A stretch of 59,632 bases of DNA, from assembly GCF_900108175.1 (NCBI RefSeq), contig NZ_FNVO01000032.1, positions 1 to 59,632 of the forward strand, given 5' to 3'. The position numbers and the translations under genes are program-made. Positions 8,834-17,132 of this stretch are shown in pieces. Numbering within the stretch: position 1 is the first letter of the stretch; each line of letters opens with the position of its first letter. Under the pieces are notes generated by a model. That model ran no database searches, was not told where the DNA came from, and was given only the letters and a program-made list of their open reading frames with translations. This DNA comes from Thermomonospora echinospora. GTDB lineage: Bacteria > Actinomycetota > Actinomycetes > Streptosporangiales > Streptosporangiaceae.

Positions 8834-9173
8834 CGAGCACCTCCCTCAACAGGCGTTCGTGGGCGGACCGGTCGGCGGGATCGGCCGGGGCGTTCGCCCG
8901 GGTGGTGATGTGGCCGCTGTCCACCAGGTCCGACAGCAGCACCTTGGCCACGCTGGGCGGCAGGTCCAGATGCCCGGCGACCTCGGCCACCGACAGCGCG
9001 CCGCCCTGGCACAACGTCACGATCCGGCGCTTTTCCGGGGTCAGCGGGCCCACCCCGCCGCTGGTGGCGATCACCAGCGTGACCAGGTCGAAGATGTTGC
9101 GGCTCGGCCGTGCCCGGCCGGCGGTCACCACGTGCGGGCGGACCAGCGCCTTGCGGTTGCGCGGCGGGGTCAT
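8811..9173 (-). CDS. cvnC: DUF742 winged-helix protein of conservon (CvnC)
   Basis: 120 residues from the ATG at 9173, which overlaps the cvnB stop (ATGA). The start MTPPRNRKALVRPHV, the segment LVIATSGG, then LTPEKRRIVTLCQGGALSVAEVAGHLDLPPSVAKVLL and the C-terminal LLREVLDGLRA are typical of DUF742 proteins. The middle reads as a winged helix-turn-helix. In characterised conservons CvnC interacts with CvnA/B/D at the membrane and is not a promoter-binding factor. The longer upstream frame is a shadow of cvnB. Confidence 0.92.
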   Translation of the reverse strand: MTPPRNRKALVRPHVVTAGRARPSRNIFDLVTLVIATSGGVGPLTPEKRRIVTLCQGGALSVAEVAGHLDLPPSVAKVLLSDLVDSGHITTRANAPADPADRSAHERLLREVLDGLRARL

Positions 9174-9577
9174 CGACCGGCGCCTCGCCGCGGCGGGCTG
9201 GTCAGCTCCTTGCCCAGCCGCTGGACCAGCTCCTGCAGCCGGAAGGAGACCGCCTCCATGTCCACCTGCGGGGTGGCCGACACCGCCAGGTAGGCGCCGG
9301 GCCCGGCGGCGACCAGGAAGACATAGCCGTCGTCGAACTCGGTCACCGTCTGCCGCCAGGCGGAGTCGGCACCCCCGCAGAACTCGGCGGTGCTGCGGGC
9401 CAGCGACTGCAGGCCCGACATGCCCGCCGCCTGCCGTTCGGCCTCGTCCCGGCTGATCCGCTCGGAGTGGGCCATCAGCAGCCCGTCGGCCGACAGCAGG
9501 ATCGCCTGCCGGGTCTCGGGCATGCGCAGCGCGTCGTCGAGCATCCACCCGAGCCTGTTGTCCATCGCTTCGGTCAT
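9170..9577 (-). CDS. cvnB: Roadblock/LC7 protein of conservon (CvnB)
   Basis: 135 residues with the Roadblock/LC7 fold signature: LLSADGLLMAHSERISRDEAERQAA (~27-51; note ADGLLMAHS), a central FCGGADSAWRQTVTEFDDGYVFLVAAGPGAYLAV stretch, and a C-terminal helix. Roadblock proteins act as regulators of small GTPases (MglB-like) and here would modulate CvnD. It overlaps cvnA (4 bases) upstream and cvnC (4 bases) downstream. Confidence 0.93.
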   Translation of the reverse strand: MTEAMDNRLGWMLDDALRMPETRQAILLSADGLLMAHSERISRDEAERQAAGMSGLQSLARSTAEFCGGADSAWRQTVTEFDDGYVFLVAAGPGAYLAVSATPQVDMEAVSFRLQELVQRLGKELTSPPRRGAGR

Positions 9578-10869
9578 GACCGCTCGTTCCCTTCGATGTC
9601 GGACGCGGGTTCGGTGGCGTTGCCGGGGTCGGCCCCCGCGGCGGCGGCGCGCCCGGACCGGGTGCCGCGCTGCCAGGCGCCCAGCCCTGCGGCCACCTCC
9701 TTGGGAGGGCGGGCGGGCCGGGCGGCCGCCGGGCCGGCCGGGTCGGCGGAGGCGTCGCGGGCGGCGTCCATCCGGCGCCGCCGGGGCAGCGGGCCGGGCG
9801 CCGAACGGGTCGCCGGGACGGTCTTGGGCTCGGCCGGCGCCGCGGGGGCGGCGTCCTGTCCGTCGTCGACCTTGGTCAGCAGGTCGTTGGGCACGAACAC
9901 GACCGCGCGGACGCCGCCGTAGGGGGAGCGGGTGTCCACCGACACCGTGAACCCGTAGCGGGCGGCCAGCACGCCCACGGCGGCGAAGCCGATCCGCGGC
10001 GGGTCGCCCAGCCTGGCGATGTCCCCCAGGTCGCGGCCGGACAGCAGCGCGGAGGCCCGCTGGATCTCCTCGGAGTTCATCGCGACCCCGGCATCGTCGA
10101 TCATGATGGCGACCCCGTTGTGCGCGAGCTGGAAGTTCACCTCCACCGGGGTGTTGGGCTGGGAGTGGCGGGCGGCGTTGTCCAGCAGCTCGGCCACGGC
10201 CAGCACCACCGGCTCCACGGCCCGGCCGACGATCGCCACGCTCACCTCGGAGCTGACCTGGACCCGCAGGTAGTCGCGGATCCGGGAGGTGGCGCCGCGT
10301 ACCACGTCCACCACCGGGGCGGCCGAGCGCTGCTGGCCGGGCCAGGAGCCGAACAGCACGGCGGTGGCCTGCGCCCGCCGGCCGAGCTGGGCGTTCATGT
10401 GGTCGATCCGCAGCAGGCCGGCCAGCACCTCGGGGTCGTCGTGCCGCTGCTGCATGTCGGAGATCGCCAGCTGCTGCTCGTTGGCCAGGCTCTGCACGGT
10501 GCGCATCATCGCCTTGAGGGTGCCCTTGGCCGACTGCTCGGCATTGGCCTTGGCGCTCTCCACGGCCTCGGTGAACAGTCTCATGACCGCGGTCATGGTC
10601 TTGTCGAGCCCGGTCGCGGCGATGCGCCGCTCGTCCAGCGGGCCCGACACGGTGACCGGCCGGCCCTCCAGCCGGTCGCGCAGCTGTGGCAGCCGGACGG
10701 CGGCCAGATGCCGCAACTCCTCCTCCTGGAGCCGCAGTACGTCGGCCAGTTCGGCGTTCCGCCGCCTGAGACGGTCGGTGACGTTGCGCTGGCGTGCCAG
10801 CAGGAGCGCGGTGACGACGAGGCCGGCGCCCAGACAGGCCAGCGTCGCCGACAGCAGGAATTGCCCCAT
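9574..10869 (-). CDS. cvnA: Membrane-anchored sensor-kinase-like ATPase of conservon (CvnA)
   Basis: 431 residues from the ATG at 10869, with GAGGATGTG just upstream; a longer frame to 10980 lacks support. One N-terminal membrane segment (4-23) is followed by a coiled coil (~30-150). Next is an H-box-like LLRIDHMNAQLGRRAQ (~152-166) and a HATPase_c domain with N-box ELLDNAARHS (227-236) and MIDDAGVAM (G1, 256-264). The C-terminus (~340-431) is a low-complexity Pro/Ala/Arg tail. The protein resembles a histidine kinase but there is no response regulator nearby, as is usual for conservons. It heads the cvnABCDE operon. Confidence 0.92.
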   Translation of the reverse strand: MGQFLLSATLACLGAGLVVTALLLARQRNVTDRLRRRNAELADVLRLQEEELRHLAAVRLPQLRDRLEGRPVTVSGPLDERRIAATGLDKTMTAVMRLFTEAVESAKANAEQSAKGTLKAMMRTVQSLANEQQLAISDMQQRHDDPEVLAGLLRIDHMNAQLGRRAQATAVLFGSWPGQQRSAAPVVDVVRGATSRIRDYLRVQVSSEVSVAIVGRAVEPVVLAVAELLDNAARHSQPNTPVEVNFQLAHNGVAIMIDDAGVAMNSEEIQRASALLSGRDLGDIARLGDPPRIGFAAVGVLAARYGFTVSVDTRSPYGGVRAVVFVPNDLLTKVDDGQDAAPAAPAEPKTVPATRSAPGPLPRRRRMDAARDASADPAGPAAARPARPPKEVAAGLGAWQRGTRSGRAAAAGADPGNATEPASDIEGNERS

Positions 10870-11114
10870 CACATCCTCGCGTACGGGGGAACGGACGATC
10901 GCGGTGCGGAGGTCGGTATGGACGATATGGAGATGACTGATGGCATGACTGCCCTCACCTGCCCGTGTGGTGTGGATCACGGACAGTAGGTGGTGATTAT
11001 GCCGGGTTCTGTGGCCATGGGGGGCTTATCCGCCATGTGTCGCCGGATCGGACCGACGAACCCCTCGCCCGCGGGCCCGCTCCAAGATCCTTTTCCGAGG
11101 GTGGGCGCGACGGC

Positions 11115-12110
11115 TCAGGCCGAGTCGCGCACCACCAGCTCCGTCGGCAGGATCACCGGCTCGCCGGGCCGCTCGTCCCGCGGGGCCAGCAGGATGCGGA
11201 CGATCTCCTTGGCGACCTCGGCGATCGGGTGATGCACCGTGGTCAGCGGCGGGTCGGCGAACCGGGCCGCCTCGATGTCGTCGAACCCCACCACGGCCAC
11301 GTCGTCGGGCACCCGGCGGCCCGCCCGGCGCAGCGTGTGCATGGCGCCGATCGCCATCAGGTCCGAGGCGGCGAACACCGCGTCCAGGCCGGGATCGTCC
11401 TCCAGCAACTGCCGCATCGCCGCCGCCCCCGACTCGCGGGTGAAGTCGCCCATCGCCACCAGCGACCGGCGGTCGGTGCCGGAGACCACCTCGCGGTAGC
11501 CGGCCAGTCGGTCCAGCCCGGCGGTCATGTCGGGCGGCCCGGCGATGGTGGCGATCCGCCGCCGCCCCTGGGCGACCAGGTACCGCACCGCCGCCCGCGC
11601 GCCGCCGACGTTGTCGCAGTCGCAGTAGGGCGGCCGCACCGTCGACACCGGGCGGCCGTGCGAGATCACCGGGACGCCGGTCCGTGACAGCGCGGCCGGC
11701 AGCGGGTCCGAGCCGTGCAGGGACAGCAGGATGACGCCGTCCACGTGGCCGCCGGCGACGTACCGCTCGACCCGGGTCTGCCCGGCGGGCGAGGAGGCCA
11801 GCATCAGCACCAGCTGCTTGCCGGCGTTCTCCAGCTCCTGGCTGACGGTGCGCACGACGATGGAGAAGAACGGGTCGTCGGAGAAGACCCGTGCGGCCGG
11901 CTCGGAGACCACCAGGGCGATGGAGTCGGTACGCTGGGTGACCAGGCTGCGGGCCGCTGAGTTCGGTACGTAGCCCAGCTCGTCGATGGCCCGCAGCACG
12001 GCGTCGCGGATCTGCGCGTTCACCGTCGCCGAGCCGTTGACCACCCGCGACACCGTGGCCCGGGAGACCCCCGCCCGGGCCGCGACAGCCTCCAGCGTGG
12101 GCCGTCTCAT
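11115..12110 (-). CDS. LacI-family repressor of the beta-glucoside locus
   Basis: 331 residues. The N-terminal HTH is MRRPTLEAVAARAGVSRATVSRVVNG and the hinge helix is VPNSAARSLVTQRT. The C-terminal part is a periplasmic-binding-protein-like sugar-sensing domain ending ILPTELVVRDSA. It overlaps the GH1 gene (ATGA at 12107-12110) and is the last gene of the binding protein-permease-permease-GH1-LacI operon. The two palindromes at 16791-16804 and 17001-17018 share AGAGCGCTCT, the core expected for CebR/BglR-type actinobacterial repressors, so autoregulation with induction by a cellobiose-like sugar is likely. Confidence 0.9.
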   Translation of the reverse strand: MRRPTLEAVAARAGVSRATVSRVVNGSATVNAQIRDAVLRAIDELGYVPNSAARSLVTQRTDSIALVVSEPAARVFSDDPFFSIVVRTVSQELENAGKQLVLMLASSPAGQTRVERYVAGGHVDGVILLSLHGSDPLPAALSRTGVPVISHGRPVSTVRPPYCDCDNVGGARAAVRYLVAQGRRRIATIAGPPDMTAGLDRLAGYREVVSGTDRRSLVAMGDFTRESGAAAMRQLLEDDPGLDAVFAASDLMAIGAMHTLRRAGRRVPDDVAVVGFDDIEAARFADPPLTTVHHPIAEVAKEIVRILLAPRDERPGEPVILPTELVVRDSA

Positions 12111-13510
12111 GCCGTGTTACCCCCCAGCCCGTTGCGGGCGATGACGTCGCGGAACCAGTGGGCGCTGTCCTTGGGCAGCCGGCGCTGGTCGACGTAGTCC
12201 ACGTAGACGAGGCCGAACCGCTTGCCGTAGCCCTCGGCCCACTCGAAGTTGTCCAGCAGCGACCATACGAGGTAGCCGCGCAGGTCCACCCCGGCGGCCA
12301 GCGCGGCGTGCGCGGCCCGCAGGTGCCCGTCCAGGTAGCCGATCCGGAACGGGTCGCGCACCCGCCCGTCCGGGCCGGGCACGTCGTCGAACGCGGCGCC
12401 GTTCTCGGTGACGATGAGGGGGACGCCCGGGTAGTCGCGGTCCAGCCGGACCAGCAGCTCGGTCAGCCCGTCCGGGTCGATCGGCCAGCCCATGGCCGTC
12501 AGCGGCGGCTCGGCGGGCAGGAACGCGATGCCCCGCGAACCGGGGAAGGCGGGGTTCTCCGGGGCGCCGGGGGAGGCCGCCACATAGGTGGGGTTGTAGT
12601 AGTTGATGCCCAACAGGTCGATCGGCTCGGAGATCACCGCCAGGTCACCGGCGGCGATATGGCCGAGCCCGGCCGCGCGGTCGACCTGCTCCAGCACCGG
12701 CCCGGGGTAGCGTCCGCGCAGCACCGGGTCCAGGAACTGCCGGTTGAGCAGCGCGTCCACCAGGTCGGCGGCGGCGTCGGCCGCGTCGCCCGGGGCGCCG
12801 GGGGTCGGCACCGGCGCCAGGTTGAGGGTCAGCGAGATCTGGCGGGCACCGCCCTCCCGCAGGACGCCGGTGGCCAGGCCGTGCGCCAGCAGCAGGTGGT
12901 GCGCGGCGCGGAAGGCGTCGCGGGCCGAGGTGCGGCCGGGGGCGTGCACACCCGACCCGTAGCCGAGGAACGCCGCCACCCACGGCTCGTTGACCGTCGT
13001 CCAGGTGGCGACCCGGTCGGCCAGGAGGTCGTGCACCACGCCAGCGTATTCGGCGAAGCGCAGGGCGGTGTCGCGCTCGGTCCAGCCGCCGCGGTCCTCC
13101 AGCGCCTGCGGCAGATCCCAGTGGTAGAGGGTGGCGTACGGGGTGATCCCGGCCTCCAGCAGCTCGTCCACGAGCCGGTCGTAGAAGGCCAGGCCGCGCG
13201 GGTTGACCGGGCCCGCGCCGTCCGGCCGCACCCGCGGCCACGACACCGAGAACCGGTAGGCCGGCAGCCCCAACTCGGCCATCAGCGCGATGTCGTCGCG
13301 GTGGCGGTGGTAGTGGTCGCAGGCCACGTCGCCGGTGTCCCCGCCGGCGACCGCGCCCGGCCGCCGGGCGAAGGTGTCCCAGATCGACGGTCCCCGGCCG
13401 TCCTCGCGCGCCGCGCCCTCGATCTGGTACGCCGCGGTGGCGGCGCCCCACACGAAGCCGGGCGGGAAGAGCAGCGGTCGGTCGCCGGCCTCGATCGTGG
13501 TGGCCGTCAT
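12107..13510 (-). CDS. GH1 beta-glucosidase
   Basis: 467 residues. FPPGFVWGAATAAYQIEG (residues 15-32) is the GH1 N-terminal signature. The acid/base Glu175 is in WTTVNEPW, and the nucleophile Glu369 is in LIVTENGA. GINYYNP and FEWAEGYGKRFGLVYVD (C-terminus) are also conserved. There is no signal peptide, so it acts in the cytoplasm on disaccharides or short beta-glucosides delivered by the adjacent ABC transporter. All catalytic motifs are intact and the length is normal (family ~440-480). Confidence 0.95.
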   Translation of the reverse strand: MTATTIEAGDRPLLFPPGFVWGAATAAYQIEGAAREDGRGPSIWDTFARRPGAVAGGDTGDVACDHYHRHRDDIALMAELGLPAYRFSVSWPRVRPDGAGPVNPRGLAFYDRLVDELLEAGITPYATLYHWDLPQALEDRGGWTERDTALRFAEYAGVVHDLLADRVATWTTVNEPWVAAFLGYGSGVHAPGRTSARDAFRAAHHLLLAHGLATGVLREGGARQISLTLNLAPVPTPGAPGDAADAAADLVDALLNRQFLDPVLRGRYPGPVLEQVDRAAGLGHIAAGDLAVISEPIDLLGINYYNPTYVAASPGAPENPAFPGSRGIAFLPAEPPLTAMGWPIDPDGLTELLVRLDRDYPGVPLIVTENGAAFDDVPGPDGRVRDPFRIGYLDGHLRAAHAALAAGVDLRGYLVWSLLDNFEWAEGYGKRFGLVYVDYVDQRRLPKDSAHWFRDVIARNGLGGNTA

Positions 13511-13562
13511 GCCTGAGCTCCCTCCGATAGGACGTGCCGGGGCGGTCGCGGGCCGGGGACGC

Positions 13563-14435
13563 TCACGCCTTGAGGGCGCCGTCCATGATCCCGCCGATGA
13601 GCTGCCTGCCGAACAGCAGGAAGATCGCCAGCAGGGGCAGCGTCGCCACCGCGGTCCCGGTGAACATCAGCGAGTAGTCGGTGTAGTAGGCGCCGTTGAG
13701 CAGGTTCAGCGAGTACTGCACGGTCGGGTTGTCGGGGTCGAGCACCGCCAGCGGCCAGATGAACTCGTTCCAGGTCTGCATGAACGTGAACAGCCCGAGC
13801 ACCGCCATGGCCGGCCGCAATACCGGCAGCACCACGCTCCAGTAGATGCGCGGTGTCGAGCAGCCGTCGATGCGGGCCGCCTCGATCAGCTCGTCGGGCA
13901 GCGCCTGCAGCGTGTACTGCCGCATCATGAACACGCCGAACCCGGTGACCAGGAACGGCACGATGACCGCCTGCAGCCGGCCGGTCCAGCCGATCTCGGC
14001 CATCAGCATGTACAGCGGGATGATGCCCATCTGCACCGGCACCATCATCGTCGCCAGCATCACCAGCAGCGCCGCGTTGCGGCCCCGGAAGCGCAGCTTG
14101 GCGAACGCGAACCCGGCCAACGAGGCGAAGAGCAGCGTCGAGACCGTCACGGTCGAGGCGGCGATGGCCGAGTTGACCAGGCCGAGCGTGAAGCGCGCCT
14201 GCTCGTCCCCGAACAGCCGGGCCAGGTTGCCGCCCAACTCCCCGCCGGGGACGACCGGCGGGGGCACCGAGCCGACCACGTCGTTGGTGCGGGTGGCGAC
14301 GACGAACATCCAGTAGATGGGGAACATCGACAGCACGATCGTGGCGGCCAGCATGATCCGGGTCAGCGGCCCGGCGCCCCACAGCGCCGCCACCGTCCCG
14401 CCGCGGCGCCGCCCCCGCGGTCCCGTGATGATCAT
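13563..14435 (-). CDS. Sugar ABC transporter permease (MalG/CebG type)
   Basis: 290 residues starting MIITGPRGRRRGG. The ATG at 14435 shares bases with the stop of the upstream permease (TGATG). Six hydrophobic segments are visible. The EAA loop is ELIEAARIDGCSTPRIYWSVVLPVLRPA (within ~190-220), the site that docks the ATP-binding subunit. The C-terminus GQRQLIGGIMDGALKA-like end is typical of MalG/CebG proteins. No cognate ATPase gene is present, which is normal for actinomycetes, where a shared MsiK serves several importers. Confidence 0.92.
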   Translation of the reverse strand: MIITGPRGRRRGGTVAALWGAGPLTRIMLAATIVLSMFPIYWMFVVATRTNDVVGSVPPPVVPGGELGGNLARLFGDEQARFTLGLVNSAIAASTVTVSTLLFASLAGFAFAKLRFRGRNAALLVMLATMMVPVQMGIIPLYMLMAEIGWTGRLQAVIVPFLVTGFGVFMMRQYTLQALPDELIEAARIDGCSTPRIYWSVVLPVLRPAMAVLGLFTFMQTWNEFIWPLAVLDPDNPTVQYSLNLLNGAYYTDYSLMFTGTAVATLPLLAIFLLFGRQLIGGIMDGALKA

Positions 14436-15415
14436 CAGGCCCTCCCTCCGCCGACCCGGCGCAGCCACAGGAAATTCAGCAGCGAACCCAGCAGGATGAG
14501 CAGGAACAGCAGCCAGGAGACCGCCGAGGCGTACCCGTAGTCGAACCGGGTGAAGGCGTTCTCGAACATGTACATCGTCACCGTCTGGAACTGCCGCAGC
14601 GAGCCGCCGGCCATGTCGCCGTTGCCGAACAGCAGCGGCTCGGTGAACAGCTGGAAGCCGCCGATGGTGGAGATGATCGCGGTGAAGATGATGGTCGGCC
14701 GCAGCATCGGCAGTGTGATCGTCCAGAACTGGCGGCGCCGTGAGGCCCCGTCGATCGCCGCCGCCTCGTACAGGTCGCGGGGGATCGACTGCATCGCCGC
14801 CAGGTAGATCAGCGCGTTGTAGCCGGTCCACCGCCAGTCGACCATCACGCTGATGGCCAGCCACGCCGACCAGCGCTGCGCCGCCCAGTCCAGGCCCTCC
14901 ACCCCGAACCAGCCCAGCACCCAGTTCACCAGGCCGAAGTCACGGCTGAACAACTGGCTGAAGACGATGGCCACCGCCGCGATGGAGGTGACCATCGGGG
15001 CCAGCACCCCCATCCGCAGCAGCGTCTGCCCGCGCATCCGCCGGTTGAGCGCGTTGGCCAGCAGCAGCGCCATCACCAGTTGCGGAACGGTGGCGACCAC
15101 GAACATCCCGGCGGTGTTGTACACCGAGTTCCAGAACTGCGGGTCGGTCAGCACCAGCCGGAAGTTCTCCAGGCCGGTGAACTCGCGGGAGCCGATCAGC
15201 TCCCAGTCGTGCATCGCCACCCACAGCGTGTAGCCCATCGGGAACAGCCCGAAGAGGGCGAACAACAGGAAGTACGGCGAGATGAACAGGTAGGGCGAGA
15301 ACCTGATGTCCCAGCGGGACAGCCGGCCGGACCACCCCCCGCCGCCGGCGCGGCCGGACGGCGGGGGAGCGGCCTTCGGCGAGGGCCGGGAGCGGACGTG
15401 GACGGGAGCGCTCAT
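14435..15415 (-). CDS. Sugar ABC transporter permease (MalF/CebF type)
   Basis: 326 residues. A basic, Pro/Gly-rich N-terminus of ~35 residues precedes six membrane segments (FSPYLFISPYFLLFALFGLF is the first). The EAA loop DLYEAAAIDGASRRRQFWTITLPML lies at ~220-245. It is the partner of the downstream permease and follows the binding-protein gene by 8 bases. Together they form the channel of a CUT1-family sugar importer. Confidence 0.92.
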   Translation of the reverse strand: MSAPVHVRSRPSPKAAPPPSGRAGGGGWSGRLSRWDIRFSPYLFISPYFLLFALFGLFPMGYTLWVAMHDWELIGSREFTGLENFRLVLTDPQFWNSVYNTAGMFVVATVPQLVMALLLANALNRRMRGQTLLRMGVLAPMVTSIAAVAIVFSQLFSRDFGLVNWVLGWFGVEGLDWAAQRWSAWLAISVMVDWRWTGYNALIYLAAMQSIPRDLYEAAAIDGASRRRQFWTITLPMLRPTIIFTAIISTIGGFQLFTEPLLFGNGDMAGGSLRQFQTVTMYMFENAFTRFDYGYASAVSWLLFLLILLGSLLNFLWLRRVGGGRA

Positions 15416-15423
15416 CGGCCGGC

Positions 15424-16740
15424 CTAGCGGGCTTCGCGCTCGGCGTCGGCCAGGGCCTTGCGCCAGGCCGCGTCCGGTGCGAGCTTGCCCTGCTCCAGCG
15501 CCAGCAGCGCGTCCTCGAAGCGCTGGCCGACCGGGTTGTTGTCGGCGCCGAGGTACAGCGGCCGGAGCGCCTTGGCGCCGCCGGCGTAGATCTCACCGAC
15601 CGGGGCGTCGCTGAAGTACTCGTTCCGGAACGACGTGACCGCCGGGTCGCCGAGCGCCTTCGGCGAGGACGGCAGGTTGTTGCGCGCCTTGAACGCGGTG
15701 ATCTGGCTGTCCGGGCCGGTCAGGAACTTGGCCAGCTCGGCGGCCTCCTTGGGGTGCGCGCTCTGCTTGGGCACCGCCAGGAACGACCCGCCGCGGCTGC
15801 CCGCCCCACCGGGGATCGCGGCCACATCCCACTTGCCGGCCGCCTGTGCCCCCGCGTTCTCCTTGATGACCCCGAGCATCCAGGACGGGCAGGCGATGGT
15901 GGCGAACCTGGCCTCCTTCAGGCCGGTGCCCCAGCTCGGCTCGAACGACTTCAGCCCCGCCGACAGCCCGGCCTGCTGCATCTTCACCGTGGTGTCCCAG
16001 GCGCTCCTGACGGCCGGGTTGGTGCCGGCCACCAGCTTGTCGCCGGTGTCGAAGTAGGTGTGGCCGACGGTCTGGCTGGCCTGCTGGGCCAGGATCGAGT
16101 TGTAGAGGTTGACCGCGCCGTCGACGAACTTGGCGTCCTTGACCTTGCCGGTGTACCTGCGGCCGGTGGCGATGTAGTCGTCCCAGGTCCGCCACAGCGC
16201 GCCGACCTTCTCCCGGTCGGTCGGCAGGCCCGCCTTGGCGAACAGGTCGGTGCGGTAGCACATGGCCAGCCCGCCGACGTCGGTGCCGAGCCCGACCAGG
16301 TGCTTGCCGTCGCGGGTGAGCGCCTGCTTCCACTTCCAGTCCAGGAAGCCGCCCTGCATCGACCCGGCCCCGTGGTCGAGCAGGTTCACGAACCGGTCCG
16401 GCTGCGCCATGAACTTGGTGAGGATGCCCTCCTCCAGGGCGACCACGTCACCGGCGCCGCGGCCGGCGGCGATCCACCGCTCCAGCCTCGGCAGGTACTC
16501 GTCGAGCTGCACCACGTTGCGGTGCTTGATCTTGATGCCGGGGTGGTCGGCCTCGTACCTGGCGAACAGCTCCTCGTAGCCGAAGGTGCTGAAGGTGTCG
16601 ACGGTGAGGGTGATCGTCCCGTTGGAGCTCTCGCTCCCGCCGCCTCCGCAGGCGGCGGCGCCCAGGGCCAGGGCGGCGGCGGTGACCAGGCTGGAGATGG
16701 TGCGGAAGCGGCGGGGCGCCCGGGGGTGGGGTCTGCGCAT
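15424..16740 (-). CDS. Extracellular sugar-binding lipoprotein of ABC transporter
   Basis: 438 residues. The signal peptide ends in a lipobox (LGAAAC, Cys ~31) followed by a Gly/Ser linker. The mature chain has the family-1 solute-binding pattern (ITLTVDTFSTFGYEELFARYEADHPGIKI near the start, then a cleft region with many Trp/Tyr). It would capture cello- or laminari-oligosaccharides released outside by secreted glucanases and pass them to the two permeases. ATG at 16740, with GAGGAC upstream. It is the first gene of the operon, 50 bases after the operator. Confidence 0.92.
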   Translation of the reverse strand: MRRPHPRAPRRFRTISSLVTAAALALGAAACGGGGSESSNGTITLTVDTFSTFGYEELFARYEADHPGIKIKHRNVVQLDEYLPRLERWIAAGRGAGDVVALEEGILTKFMAQPDRFVNLLDHGAGSMQGGFLDWKWKQALTRDGKHLVGLGTDVGGLAMCYRTDLFAKAGLPTDREKVGALWRTWDDYIATGRRYTGKVKDAKFVDGAVNLYNSILAQQASQTVGHTYFDTGDKLVAGTNPAVRSAWDTTVKMQQAGLSAGLKSFEPSWGTGLKEARFATIACPSWMLGVIKENAGAQAAGKWDVAAIPGGAGSRGGSFLAVPKQSAHPKEAAELAKFLTGPDSQITAFKARNNLPSSPKALGDPAVTSFRNEYFSDAPVGEIYAGGAKALRPLYLGADNNPVGQRFEDALLALEQGKLAPDAAWRKALADAEREAR

Positions 16741-16790
16741 GAGTGTCCTCGGGGGTGTAGGCAGGCTCGCTCCGGAGCCTGATCGGACTC

Positions 16791-16804
16791 AGAGAGCGCT
16801 CTCT
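16791..16804. promoter_or_regulatory. LacI-family operator upstream of ABC/GH1 operon
   Basis: Perfect 14-bp palindrome AGAGAGCGCTCTCT, close to the CebR/BglR operators of actinomycetes (TGGGAGCGCTCCCA). It lies 51 bases upstream of the binding-protein start, just downstream of a minus-strand TTGACA (16836-16831), so bound repressor would block transcription. Confidence 0.75.
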
Positions 16805-17000
16805 CAGAGGGTGGGGTTCGGGTGTTCTCCTGTCAACCCCGCGGCGGTACGGACCTGATGACGGGTGGCGGGGAGAGTCGCCGCCCATACCCATGACTAC
16901 TGCGTTTTACCTGCTGAATCGGTTCTCCAGAGGTTTGGAAGCACCCTCTGCCGGGCCGGTGGCTACGGCCTGAGGCACCCGTCGGCGTGAGTGTCGCTCT

Positions 17001-17018
17001 TGAAAGAGCGCTCTCACA
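17001..17018. promoter_or_regulatory. LacI-family operator upstream of GH16 glucanase gene
   Basis: Imperfect palindrome with the 10-bp core AGAGCGCTCT (17005-17014) plus TG...CA at its outer ends, matching the core at 16795-16802. A TTGACA lies at 17035-17040, before the glucanase start. The shared core suggests the same LacI repressor controls the secreted glucanase and the uptake operon. Confidence 0.7.
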
Positions 17019-17132
17019 AATCTTGCGAGAACTCTTGACAGGCCGCTGTGGGCGGGTGAGATTGACCGGCACGCGAGCCGCCTGGCAGCAGGCGCCCGCC
17101 GGATGTCGTCCCTTCGCGTGGAAGGCCCCGCC

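Noticed and set aside
12158-13516. Plus-strand 450-codon frame opposite the beta-glucosidase
   Set aside because: Arg/Gly/Val-rich low-complexity product, antisense to a gene with intact GH1 motifs.
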